Below, piece by piece: positions 45,885 through 53,363 of a stretch of DNA of 64,000 nucleotides. Origin of the DNA: a candidate division WOR-3 bacterium (GTDB lineage: Bacteria > Hydrothermota > Hydrothermia > Hydrothermales > JAJRUZ01); assembly GCA_039803925.1 (NCBI GenBank), contig JBDRZL010000002.1:124001-188000 (forward strand). Reading direction: 5' to 3'. Below the pieces are notes generated by a model, which was given only the letters and a program-made list of their open reading frames with translations, searched no databases and had not been told where the DNA came from. Every line of letters starts with the position of its first letter. The stretch's first letter is position 1. A program made the position numbers and the translations under genes.

Positions 45885-46358
45885 TCAAATTCTTTTCTTC
45901 TGCTCTTCAAGTATTCTAAATTGACTGTTTAACCACTCCAATTGAGTTTCAAGAAGGGATTTTAATTCCCAGAGAAAACCTTCCTTTTTTGACTTTAATA
46001 GCTCTATTTCTTCTCTTAACTTCTGGAGTTCCCTTCGTGTATTTTCCAGAATTTTTTCTGATTCAATTTTAGCATTGGAAATTATAAGTTCTGCTTCCCT
46101 CTGAGCATTTTTTTTGAGCTCTTCTGTTGTCTTCTGTGTGGTAAGTAAGGCTTCCTTCATAATATTTTCCATTCTCCTGTAATCTTCAACCTTACTATCA
46201 AGATCCCTTATTCTTTCATTTAAAGTTAAATTTTCCCTTATAAGTTCTTCCATCTGCTCTGCCACTGTTTTTAAAAACTCTCTCACCTTTTCAGGATCAT
46301 AACCTCTGAGCGACCTTGGAAAATCTGCGTTTCTTATTTCTATTGGTGCAATTTTCAT
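45885..46358 (-). CDS. DivIVA-domain coiled-coil protein
   Basis: 157 residues. DivIVA N-terminus IAPIEIRNADFPRSLRGYDP followed by EKVREFLKTVAEQMEELIRE, then an almost unbroken coiled coil to the end. It probably self-assembles at negatively curved membrane (poles, septum) or acts like GpsB. It follows yggS, the order found in Gram-positive dcw clusters (ylmE-G-divIVA), although the rest is missing. A perfect T-arm-like element precedes it by 19 nt, and there is no Shine-Dalgarno. Confidence 0.85.
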   Translation of the reverse strand: MKIAPIEIRNADFPRSLRGYDPEKVREFLKTVAEQMEELIRENLTLNERIRDLDSKVEDYRRMENIMKEALLTTQKTTEELKKNAQREAELIISNAKIESEKILENTRRELQKLREEIELLKSKKEGFLWELKSLLETQLEWLNSQFRILEEQKKRI

Positions 46359-46377
46359 AATTAATTAAAAAATTTAT

Positions 46378-46390
46378 GGGATTTGAACCC
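46378..46390 (-). promoter_or_regulatory. T-arm-like leader element upstream of the divIVA-like gene
   Basis: Minus strand: GGGTTCAAATCCC, identical to the T-arm core of tRNA-Leu and tRNA-Arg here, in the 34-nt gap between yggS and the divIVA-like gene, 19 nt before the ATG. No clear promoter is visible inside the yggS end. Confidence 0.5.
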
Positions 46391-46392
46391 TT

Positions 46393-47085
46393 TTAAAATC
46401 TTTCTCCAAATAAAATTCTTCCAAGTCTTATAATACTAGCACCCTCTTTTATAGCATAAACAAAATCTTCACTCATTCCCATTGATAGTTCCTGTAACTT
46501 CAAATTATACTCTTTTTCTAAATAATCTCTCAACTCCCTTAATTCAGAAAAACTCTTTCTTGATTTTTTTTCTTCTGGTGGATAAGGACCTATTGTAAAA
46601 AGACCTTTTATTTCAATATTTTTTAAATCAAGAAATTTCTCAAAATCCCTTAAAAGTTCCTCTCTTTTAAATCCATACTTTGTTTCTTCTCCTGAGGTAT
46701 TAACTTCTATAAGTACCTTGATTTTTTTGTTTAATTTGTTTCCAATTTTATCTAACTCCTTTCCAAGTTTTAAAGAATCAACACTTTCTATCATGGTAAA
46801 TAGATAAGAGGCCTTTTTAATCTTATTTGTTTGTAAATGTCCTATCATATGCCATTCTGGTTTATCAAAAATTTTTATCTTACCCTCAGCTTCTTGAACC
46901 CTATTTTCACCAAAAAGTCTTATTCCATGTTCAAAGGCAATTTTAATTCTTTCAATATCAATACCCTTTGTAGCACCCAAAATTTTAATTTTCTCTGGAT
47001 TTTCAGATTCCTTGTAAATGATTTCCTTAATTTTTTCTATTCTTTCAGGTATTGTTAATTTTTCTAACTCTCTCAATAAATTCAT
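46393..47085 (-). CDS. yggS: YggS/PROSC pyridoxal-phosphate homeostasis protein
   Basis: 230 residues, single-domain alanine-racemase-like barrel. PLP lysine in ILGATKGIDIERIK at Lys40, then RLFGENRVQEAEGKI, EWHMIGHLQTNKIKKA, VNTSGEETKYGFKREELL, LSMGMSEDFVYAIKEGASII and RLGRILFGER. It binds and buffers PLP; no racemase activity is known. It overlaps the upstream membrane protein by ~40 nt. Confidence 0.95.
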   Translation of the reverse strand: MNLLRELEKLTIPERIEKIKEIIYKESENPEKIKILGATKGIDIERIKIAFEHGIRLFGENRVQEAEGKIKIFDKPEWHMIGHLQTNKIKKASYLFTMIESVDSLKLGKELDKIGNKLNKKIKVLIEVNTSGEETKYGFKREELLRDFEKFLDLKNIEIKGLFTIGPYPPEEKKSRKSFSELRELRDYLEKEYNLKLQELSMGMSEDFVYAIKEGASIIRLGRILFGERF

Positions 47086-47440
47086 AAACTTTTTCCCTTT
47101 CCTTTGTGAAAAGTGTCATTCCCCTGAAATTATCAAGAAAATTTCTTATAAAATAAGGGGACACAAATAAACCTTGAGTTATTTTTTCAACTCTTTTTAT
47201 ATTCTTTACATCAATTTCCCTTTTCCAGAAAATTTTCTGAATAATAAGCTTTTTATCATCTATTTTATATTTTATCGGAAAAAGAAAATCATTGATTGAA
47301 AATAAAAGTATAAGGATAGATAAAAGAGAAAAAAAGGAACCATAGGAAATAAAAATGAGAAATGAAACTAAAAGTATTAAAAAAATCACAAAAATTCCCT
47401 TTAATTTATTATCCTTTAAAAGCCAGACCTTCCATTCCAT
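47045..47440 (-). CDS. Small membrane protein, possibly bacterial-PH-like
   Basis: 131 residues with two membrane helices (GIFVIFLILLVSFLIFISYG and FFSLLSILILLFSINDFLFP), then a cytosolic half (YKIDDKKLIIQKIFWKREID, VKNIKRVEKI) that looks like the beta-strand pattern of a bacterial PH domain. I am not sure of the family. It sits between the aminotransferase and yggS with overlap, so it is in the same transcript. Confidence 0.55.
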   Translation of the reverse strand: MEWKVWLLKDNKLKGIFVIFLILLVSFLIFISYGSFFSLLSILILLFSINDFLFPIKYKIDDKKLIIQKIFWKREIDVKNIKRVEKITQGLFVSPYFIRNFLDNFRGMTLFTKEREKVYEFIERVRKINNT

Positions 47441-47448
47441 TAATAGTT

Positions 47449-48681
47449 TTAAAATTTTTCTCTTTTATATTTTTCAAGAACATTTAAAACATAATCAATA
47501 TCATAATAGGTATGATCTGCATTTATCTGAAATCTTATAGTTTCATCCCCTCTTGGAACTATTGGATAGGTAAGACCTGTTGCTAAAATTCCATTTTCAA
47601 TTAAATAATTAACAAGATCCCTTGTTTTCCATGTATCTCTTATTAAAAGAGGAACAATGGGATGGGAGCTTAAAATTGTCTCGTATCCAAGCTTTAAAAG
47701 GTTTTCCTTGAAATACTTTGTTAATTCTCTTAAGTATTCAAGCCTTTTTTTACCTTCCTTGCTATCAAGAAACTCAACAACTTTAAGAGCACAAGCTGCC
47801 TCAGCTGGTGTTATAGGATTTGAGTAAACATATGTTATAGCAACTTCCTTTAAGTAATTTATTATAACCTCATCAGATACAACATAACCACCATTTACTC
47901 CGAAAGCCTTACCAAGTGTTCCAATCAAAATATCGCATCTTGCACCTGTATATTCCTCAGTACCTCTTCCTGTATCCCCAAAAGCACCAACTCCATGAGA
48001 ATCATCTACAACTACTATTATATTTTCCTCAAAATATTCATCATATTTATTTGAAATATCTTCTATTTCCTTTAAAGGTGCAAAATCACCTCTCATACTG
48101 AAAACTCCATCAGTAACAATAATAAGTCTCTTTGCCTTTCCGAGAACACCTTTAACTTTTTCCTCAAGATCCTTCATGTCAAGATGTTTATAAATAAGTT
48201 TATCTTTCGGTCTTGATAATCTAATAGCATTTATAATACAGTTATGATTTAGTTCATCACTCAAAACAATTGTATCAGCATTTATAAGAGCAGCAAGAAC
48301 TCCAATAACCGTAACATAGGCTGCACTGTATATCATACAATCTTCTCTTTTATGGAATTCCGCAAGTTTTTTTTCAAGTAACCTGTGAGGTTCAAAAGTT
48401 CCACTTATAAATCTTACAGCACCAGGTCCAACACCAAATTTTCTTGCATTTTCCTCTTCTGTCTTTATTATATCTTCAAGAAGCGACATTCCAAGATATG
48501 AATTGGAATTCATCCTTATAAATTCCTTATTTCCAAAACCTTTCAAAAAATACCTTGGTCCTTTACCATTTTCCGGTTTTTTAATTCCTGTTATAATATA
48601 TTCCTTTCCCTTTAATCTACCTTCTTCCTTGAGTTTTAAAAGTTCTTTTTTTAAAGATTCATTTAATCTACTTTTAGCCAT
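47449..48681 (-). CDS. AOS-family PLP acyltransferase (Kbl/BioF-like)
   Basis: 410 residues, alpha-oxoamine synthase fold I. MNSNSYLGMSLLEDI, GVGPGAVRFISGTFEPHRLL, DDSHGVGAFGDTGRG, then PLP lysine in LIGTLGKAFGVNGGYV, and YVYSNPITPAEAACALKVVE. This family includes 2-amino-3-ketobutyrate CoA ligase (threonine breakdown) and 8-amino-7-oxononanoate synthase (biotin). The N-terminal extension of ~50 residues and the general sequence favour Kbl, but no biotin or threonine gene is nearby to decide. It has a good Shine-Dalgarno (AAAAGGAGG). Confidence 0.82.
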   Translation of the reverse strand: MAKSRLNESLKKELLKLKEEGRLKGKEYIITGIKKPENGKGPRYFLKGFGNKEFIRMNSNSYLGMSLLEDIIKTEEENARKFGVGPGAVRFISGTFEPHRLLEKKLAEFHKREDCMIYSAAYVTVIGVLAALINADTIVLSDELNHNCIINAIRLSRPKDKLIYKHLDMKDLEEKVKGVLGKAKRLIIVTDGVFSMRGDFAPLKEIEDISNKYDEYFEENIIVVVDDSHGVGAFGDTGRGTEEYTGARCDILIGTLGKAFGVNGGYVVSDEVIINYLKEVAITYVYSNPITPAEAACALKVVEFLDSKEGKKRLEYLRELTKYFKENLLKLGYETILSSHPIVPLLIRDTWKTRDLVNYLIENGILATGLTYPIVPRGDETIRFQINADHTYYDIDYVLNVLEKYKREKF

Positions 48682-48740
48682 TTTTATCCTCCTTTTAATT
48701 TAAATATAATTATAAGAAAAACTTATCTTAAAATTTATAG

Positions 48741-49154
48741 ATGAACTATTTAATTTTATCAATAATTACACTTATTGCTTGGGGATTTTGGGGATTTTTT
48801 TCAAAATTTTCTACATATTATTACAGGTGGTATGAATACTTCATTTTCTCAAGTATTATGTCGCTTTTTTTCTCAACATTTCTTTTTTTCCTTTATAGAA
48901 AAGATTTGAACTTTAGACCAGAAGGATTAGTTTACCTTTTACTTGCACTATTCTCAGGAACAATAGGGACAGTATTTTTTTATCTCGCACTTACAAAAGG
49001 AAAAGCATCCATAATAGTCCCTTTAACATCACTTTATCCTGCTCTTACTCTTATACTTTCAAGAATATTTTTAAAAGAAGAATTAAGTCTACAAGGGTAT
49101 ATTGGCATAATACTTGCCATATTTGCTATTCTTCTATTATCTAAAAGTTCATAA
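48741..49154 (+). CDS. Half-size EamA-domain transporter (DMT superfamily)
   Basis: 137 residues with four or five membrane helices and one EamA domain: IITLIAWGFWGFFSKFST, then LALFSGTIGTVFFYLALTKG, KASIIVPLTSLYPALTLILS, RIFLKEELSLQGYIGIILAI. Full DMT exporters have two such repeats; the one-domain form is thought to dimerise. The substrate is unknown. It is the only plus-strand gene in an 18-kb minus-strand block, and its end overlaps convergent truD by 6 nt. Confidence 0.85.
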   Translation: MNYLILSIITLIAWGFWGFFSKFSTYYYRWYEYFIFSSIMSLFFSTFLFFLYRKDLNFRPEGLVYLLLALFSGTIGTVFFYLALTKGKASIIVPLTSLYPALTLILSRIFLKEELSLQGYIGIILAIFAILLLSKSS

Positions 49155-50285
49155 ATTAAGTTTCCTCATTAAAATTTTTAATAGAATTGTGGCATAGGAA
49201 CCAGGAGGCAAAGAAAAAGAAAGTATAAGTTTTTCCTTATCATAATTAAAATTTAAATCCTCTGGATAAACCCATAACCTTCGAGTGTAACCCCTAAAGG
49301 AAAAATTTTCTAAAAAATCAGGAACTTTTAATGGATAACTTAAATTGTCCTTTTTTAATTCTCTAATTAAAATTTCTTCAAACTCAGGATGAGAAGGGAT
49401 TCTCTCAGTTCCAGGAACAGGAAATATAGGTTCACTCAAAATATCTTTAACTTCCTGATTTATTGTTTCAGGGACAAAAAGAAAAATATTTTTTATTTTA
49501 ATAACAAACCCTTTTTTAAAACTTATTTTACTTTTTTTTAGAAACTTACTTACACATTTATTCCATATAAGGGATGAAAATTTCTCAAAATAAATTTTTA
49601 ATAAATCAGATTCTATTTTCTTAATAATTCCTTTGCAATCATCTTCAATGAGTTTTTTTACGATTTCCCTGTCCTCCTCTGAAGGAGCATAAGGAAGAAG
49701 CCTTTCAGGTTTATAAAAAAATTTTTTTACATACTTTTTAAATCTTTTTAAATTCTTTCTTCCTTCAGGAGAAAGCGATAGAAGGTGAACTTTTATTGCT
49801 TCTTTAATATTTCCCTTAATTAAAAGCGGAAAAAATAAAGAACTTGCATCCGAGGATAATCTCTGTATATCAAAATAATTTGGAAAACCTTTTTTACTCA
49901 AATCCTCGAGAATTTCAAAAATCTTACCAACCTCATTTTTTCTTAAATCCCTCAAGGTAATTTTGAAATTGTTTTTTTCAAGATCATATGAGTTTAATTC
50001 TTTATCAGAAAATCCTATAAGTTCAGCAGAAAAATTTTTAAATTTTACATAATTGGGCACGTTCCCCTTTGCAGAAAAATAAAAAATACTTATAGATTTT
50101 TTATCCTTTAAACCTAAAAAACTTATTTTTGCATTAAAGGTTTTTTCAAGAAGGTTTTTAAGATAAAAACTTTCAAGACCAATCTTTTTTGCTTTATAAA
50201 CTTTATATAAACCTTTCTCCTTTAAAACACCTTTTTTTAAAACCTCCTCAACTACAAAATCCTCTAAAAAAGTTTTAAATTTCAT
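49149..50285 (-). CDS. truD: tRNA pseudouridine synthase TruD
   Basis: 378 residues. The start MKFKTFLEDFVVEEVL matches TruD, and catalytic Asp lies in FLGLKDKKSISIFYFS. Then GFPNYFDIQRLSSDASSLFF and the C-terminal RRLWVYPEDLNFNYDKEKLI with LSFSLPPGSYATILLKILM. It makes pseudouridine 13 in tRNA-Glu. TruD occurs in gammaproteobacteria, archaea and scattered other groups. Its ATG overlaps the propeller gene stop as TAATG, an odd functional pairing. Confidence 0.92.
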   Translation of the reverse strand: MKFKTFLEDFVVEEVLKKGVLKEKGLYKVYKAKKIGLESFYLKNLLEKTFNAKISFLGLKDKKSISIFYFSAKGNVPNYVKFKNFSAELIGFSDKELNSYDLEKNNFKITLRDLRKNEVGKIFEILEDLSKKGFPNYFDIQRLSSDASSLFFPLLIKGNIKEAIKVHLLSLSPEGRKNLKRFKKYVKKFFYKPERLLPYAPSEEDREIVKKLIEDDCKGIIKKIESDLLKIYFEKFSSLIWNKCVSKFLKKSKISFKKGFVIKIKNIFLFVPETINQEVKDILSEPIFPVPGTERIPSHPEFEEILIRELKKDNLSYPLKVPDFLENFSFRGYTRRLWVYPEDLNFNYDKEKLILSFSLPPGSYATILLKILMRKLNL

Positions 50286-52258
50286 TACTCGCAGATTATT
50301 TTTTTAATTTTAGTATCCTTATCCAATTTTATAACTAAAATATAAAAACCTCTTTCAAGATTAAAAGCATTAACCTTAAATCTGTCTCCTGAGTTTACAA
50401 AATTCAATTTTTTAACCCTTCCAGAGGGTGAATAGATAAGAATCTCCTTTAAATTTTCTTTTGTTTTTATATAAAAGAAACCCCTGTCTTTTTTAAAAGG
50501 ATTGGGGAAAACTATAGGTTCTTCTGCTTCAGAAGGTCCAAAAACTTTTAAATTCATAATTGAGACTCCATCCTTTGTACCAATTATTATTTCCTCATTC
50601 AAATTATCATAATATAAAAGAGAGGCAGAACACTGAGAATTAAAATCAATACTTTCAGTCCTTGTAAGAGTATTATAGGAAGATTCAAAAATTTTTTCCT
50701 CACCACTTCTTGATATAAAGATTAATCCACTTCTTGTAAGAGCATAAGTATTTCCATATTTATCATTTATTACTGAAACAGTATAAGAATCAAAAGTCCT
50801 ATAATTTTTAATAAATTGAAAATCAGGCAATTTGTATTCAAATAAACCTGAATTTGTTGCAAAAAAAATCTTATTTTCATAAATTGATATATCGTAAACA
50901 GGATAACCTGTATTCATAACAAAACTTATATTATAATTTTTATCAATTTTGTAAATGTTACCCTCTGTATTGGAAACAAAATAAAAATCAGCATATTTTT
51001 CTATATCTGTTGCATAACCAAGGTTAAAAATTTCTTTAATTTTCTCATCCTTTAAATTCCTTATTTCTATTGAATTCTGTGCAGGTTTTAAAACAGAAAA
51101 AGTAGAATCATTTAAAAATTTTAAGAGCTGAATGCATGTAGAAAGATTTAAAGTATCATAAATATTGAAAAGAGAATCAATTTTAAAAATTGGACCACAC
51201 CAAGGTGATGTGATTATAATCTCAGGATTTACATCAAGGGTTCTTATCCATCCGCCTAATAATTTATTTACCTTTTCATATTTTTCATTAAAAATATCAA
51301 TTCCTCTATCATGGGAAAAAAGGTAATATTTTCCAAACTTTTTAACAGAAGAAATGGAATTGGAAGTTAATTCTTTAAAATAATTTTTGAAATTTAAAAA
51401 TAAAGAATTTTTATAATCATAAATTACAATACCTTTTCCAAGGAGATAAATTTTATTTTTAACTTTAATTAAACTTTTCGTATTGAAATTACTGAATTTT
51501 AATTTTTGACCATTATATAAAATATATGAACCACCCTCTGTCCCTACAAATAATGTGTCAGAATTCCCAATTAGAGAATTTATAACATACGGAAATTTAG
51601 TTAAAAGAGAATCAGGATATAAATACAAAAAACTATCAGAAGAAACAAAAATTTTATTATTCAAGATAAAGATATCACCTATTTTTCCTGGTAAAATTCC
51701 AGAATGTAAAGTAGGAGGGATTATTCCGAGGAGATTAATTTTAATTTTATAAAGACCTAATTTTGTTCCAATAAATAAGGTATCTTTTATTATTTCAAGA
51801 GAAATCACGGTATCCTTAGGAAAATAATTTTTTCTTTCAAAGAAAAGTGAATCATCAGAAGTATCAATTGTGTTATTTCTATAAATACCCTTTAAACCTC
51901 TATTACCTGCTAAAAAAACTGTATCACCCTTTATCTTTATTTCCCTATAAAAATCTCTTTCAAGAAAAAGAGGAGGATAAAAATACTTTTTGTTATTTTT
52001 TAAATTTATAACAATAAGATTTTCAGAATTTGTAAAATTTAAAAGGCTATCTTTTAAAAAAATAGCATAATAAGGGTATAGGGGAATTGAATCAGAATTT
52101 GTAAATTTATAAAAAACTGAATCCTTATTAAAGTCGAAAAGATAAATACCGTGGTCACCTGTTATAAAAATTGTATCATTCCTGTTAAAAACACTGTAAA
52201 AAGTATCTGAATGTGTAAAATTATTAAAAATTGAAAAAAATAAAATTATTTCAAACAT
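50285..52258 (-). CDS. Secreted beta-propeller protein with sorting-type C-terminus
   Basis: 657 residues. N-terminal signal (MFEIILFFSIFNNFTHSD). Repeating strands such as IFITGDHGIYLFDFNKD, VFLAGNRGLKGIYRNN, LFIGTKLGLYKIKIN, and EIIIGTKDGVSIMNLKVFG resemble two-component-regulator propeller blades. The last ~90 residues (PIVFPNPFKKDRGFFYIKTK, EILIYSPSGRVKKLNF, FNLERGFYILVIKL) are the type IX/FlgD-like domain found at the end of exported proteins in the FCB group. Likely a surface protein. No catalytic domain is seen. Confidence 0.8.
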   Translation of the reverse strand: MFEIILFFSIFNNFTHSDTFYSVFNRNDTIFITGDHGIYLFDFNKDSVFYKFTNSDSIPLYPYYAIFLKDSLLNFTNSENLIVINLKNNKKYFYPPLFLERDFYREIKIKGDTVFLAGNRGLKGIYRNNTIDTSDDSLFFERKNYFPKDTVISLEIIKDTLFIGTKLGLYKIKINLLGIIPPTLHSGILPGKIGDIFILNNKIFVSSDSFLYLYPDSLLTKFPYVINSLIGNSDTLFVGTEGGSYILYNGQKLKFSNFNTKSLIKVKNKIYLLGKGIVIYDYKNSLFLNFKNYFKELTSNSISSVKKFGKYYLFSHDRGIDIFNEKYEKVNKLLGGWIRTLDVNPEIIITSPWCGPIFKIDSLFNIYDTLNLSTCIQLLKFLNDSTFSVLKPAQNSIEIRNLKDEKIKEIFNLGYATDIEKYADFYFVSNTEGNIYKIDKNYNISFVMNTGYPVYDISIYENKIFFATNSGLFEYKLPDFQFIKNYRTFDSYTVSVINDKYGNTYALTRSGLIFISRSGEEKIFESSYNTLTRTESIDFNSQCSASLLYYDNLNEEIIIGTKDGVSIMNLKVFGPSEAEEPIVFPNPFKKDRGFFYIKTKENLKEILIYSPSGRVKKLNFVNSGDRFKVNAFNLERGFYILVIKLDKDTKIKKIICE

Positions 52259-53325
52259 CTTTCAATTACCTCCTTTATTTTTTTCATATCATTAATATTA
52301 TAACGGTGATCGATAGGTAAAGAAAGTATTTTCTCAGGAATTTTGTGAACTTCTGGATAATTCGCCTTCTTTATTAAAGGGTGAACATTTGGCCATAGTG
52401 TTGGTGGATATATCCTGTTTTTAATGAGAAAATCTTTTATTTTATGTTTATTTTCACTAAAAAATGGGAAATTTAAGGGACATATGCCCTCTGGTAAGTC
52501 CCTGTAAAGTGGCTGTATTTTTTCAAAATTAAGGTTTTTTAAAAGATAAATAAAATTTTGCCTTCTTTTTTCCATTATAAATTCATAAGGAATTCTTTTC
52601 AAAAGGTAATTTGTTAAAAAAGAGGATTTTCTGGGATCTTTATTATCTGTTAATTTTTTTTCATAATTTTTATCAAGAACATCATAGGCAAAGGAAAATA
52701 AAGGCTTTGTTAAATAAGGAAAAAAATTGTGAAAATTTCTTATAAGGTAAGCTGATAACTTAACTAAAAAAGTCTCATAATCAAAGTTTTTAACAGAATC
52801 CTTAATCTCTTCCTCAGAAAAAAGAACACCTCCGTCAGGTAGAGGTAAAATTTTTCTCAAAGATCCAAAAATAAGAGATGGCTTTATTTTAAAATTTCTT
52901 TTTTTAAAGGTTAAAAGAGAATGACTTATATCAAGAATAAAGGGAAATTCAAGTTCATAATCCACTGGAAACCCAAAATATTCAATTATTATAACAATAG
53001 GACTTTTATACATTGCGGCTTTTTTCTTTATATCATCAAAATCAACCTGTGGTGATGGATTAAAATAAACTCTATAAAAATCAAAATTAAGGGATAATTC
53101 TTCAAAAGGTCTTATAACTTCATAGCAGGTATAGCTTGGTAGAAGAAAAAAATATTTTTCTTTTAAATTTTTAAGGAGAAAACGAAGAGCATCTCTTCCT
53201 GAAAAAAAGAGTTTAAAATTTTTCAAATAACCCTTCCAAAACTTAAAAATATTTTTCTTTTTTTTGAAAAGAAATGAAAATTCAAAATAGTAGTCAGAGC
53301 CAATAGGATAATTTTTTCTTCTCAT
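52246..53325 (-). CDS. DegT/DnrJ-like PLP-dependent aminotransferase-fold protein
   Basis: 359 residues. Fold I elements: FKLFFSGRDALRFLLKN, FFLLPSYTCYEVIRPF, IIEYFGFPVD, ILDISHSLLTFKKR with Asp for PLP, and FGSLRKILPLPDGGVLFSEE where Lys in SLRK is the likely PLP Schiff-base residue. C-terminal PLPRxL-like part is altered (LPEGICPLNFPFF, RIYPPTLWPN). Similar enzymes make amino sugars or act as nucleotide-sugar aminotransferases for polysaccharides. Divergent enough that catalysis is not certain. Overlaps the propeller gene by 13 nt. Confidence 0.7.
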   Translation of the reverse strand: MRRKNYPIGSDYYFEFSFLFKKKKNIFKFWKGYLKNFKLFFSGRDALRFLLKNLKEKYFFLLPSYTCYEVIRPFEELSLNFDFYRVYFNPSPQVDFDDIKKKAAMYKSPIVIIIEYFGFPVDYELEFPFILDISHSLLTFKKRNFKIKPSLIFGSLRKILPLPDGGVLFSEEEIKDSVKNFDYETFLVKLSAYLIRNFHNFFPYLTKPLFSFAYDVLDKNYEKKLTDNKDPRKSSFLTNYLLKRIPYEFIMEKRRQNFIYLLKNLNFEKIQPLYRDLPEGICPLNFPFFSENKHKIKDFLIKNRIYPPTLWPNVHPLIKKANYPEVHKIPEKILSLPIDHRYNINDMKKIKEVIERCLK

Positions 53326-53363
53326 TTTAGGATATTTTAAAGTTAATTATTTTAAAATAAAAA

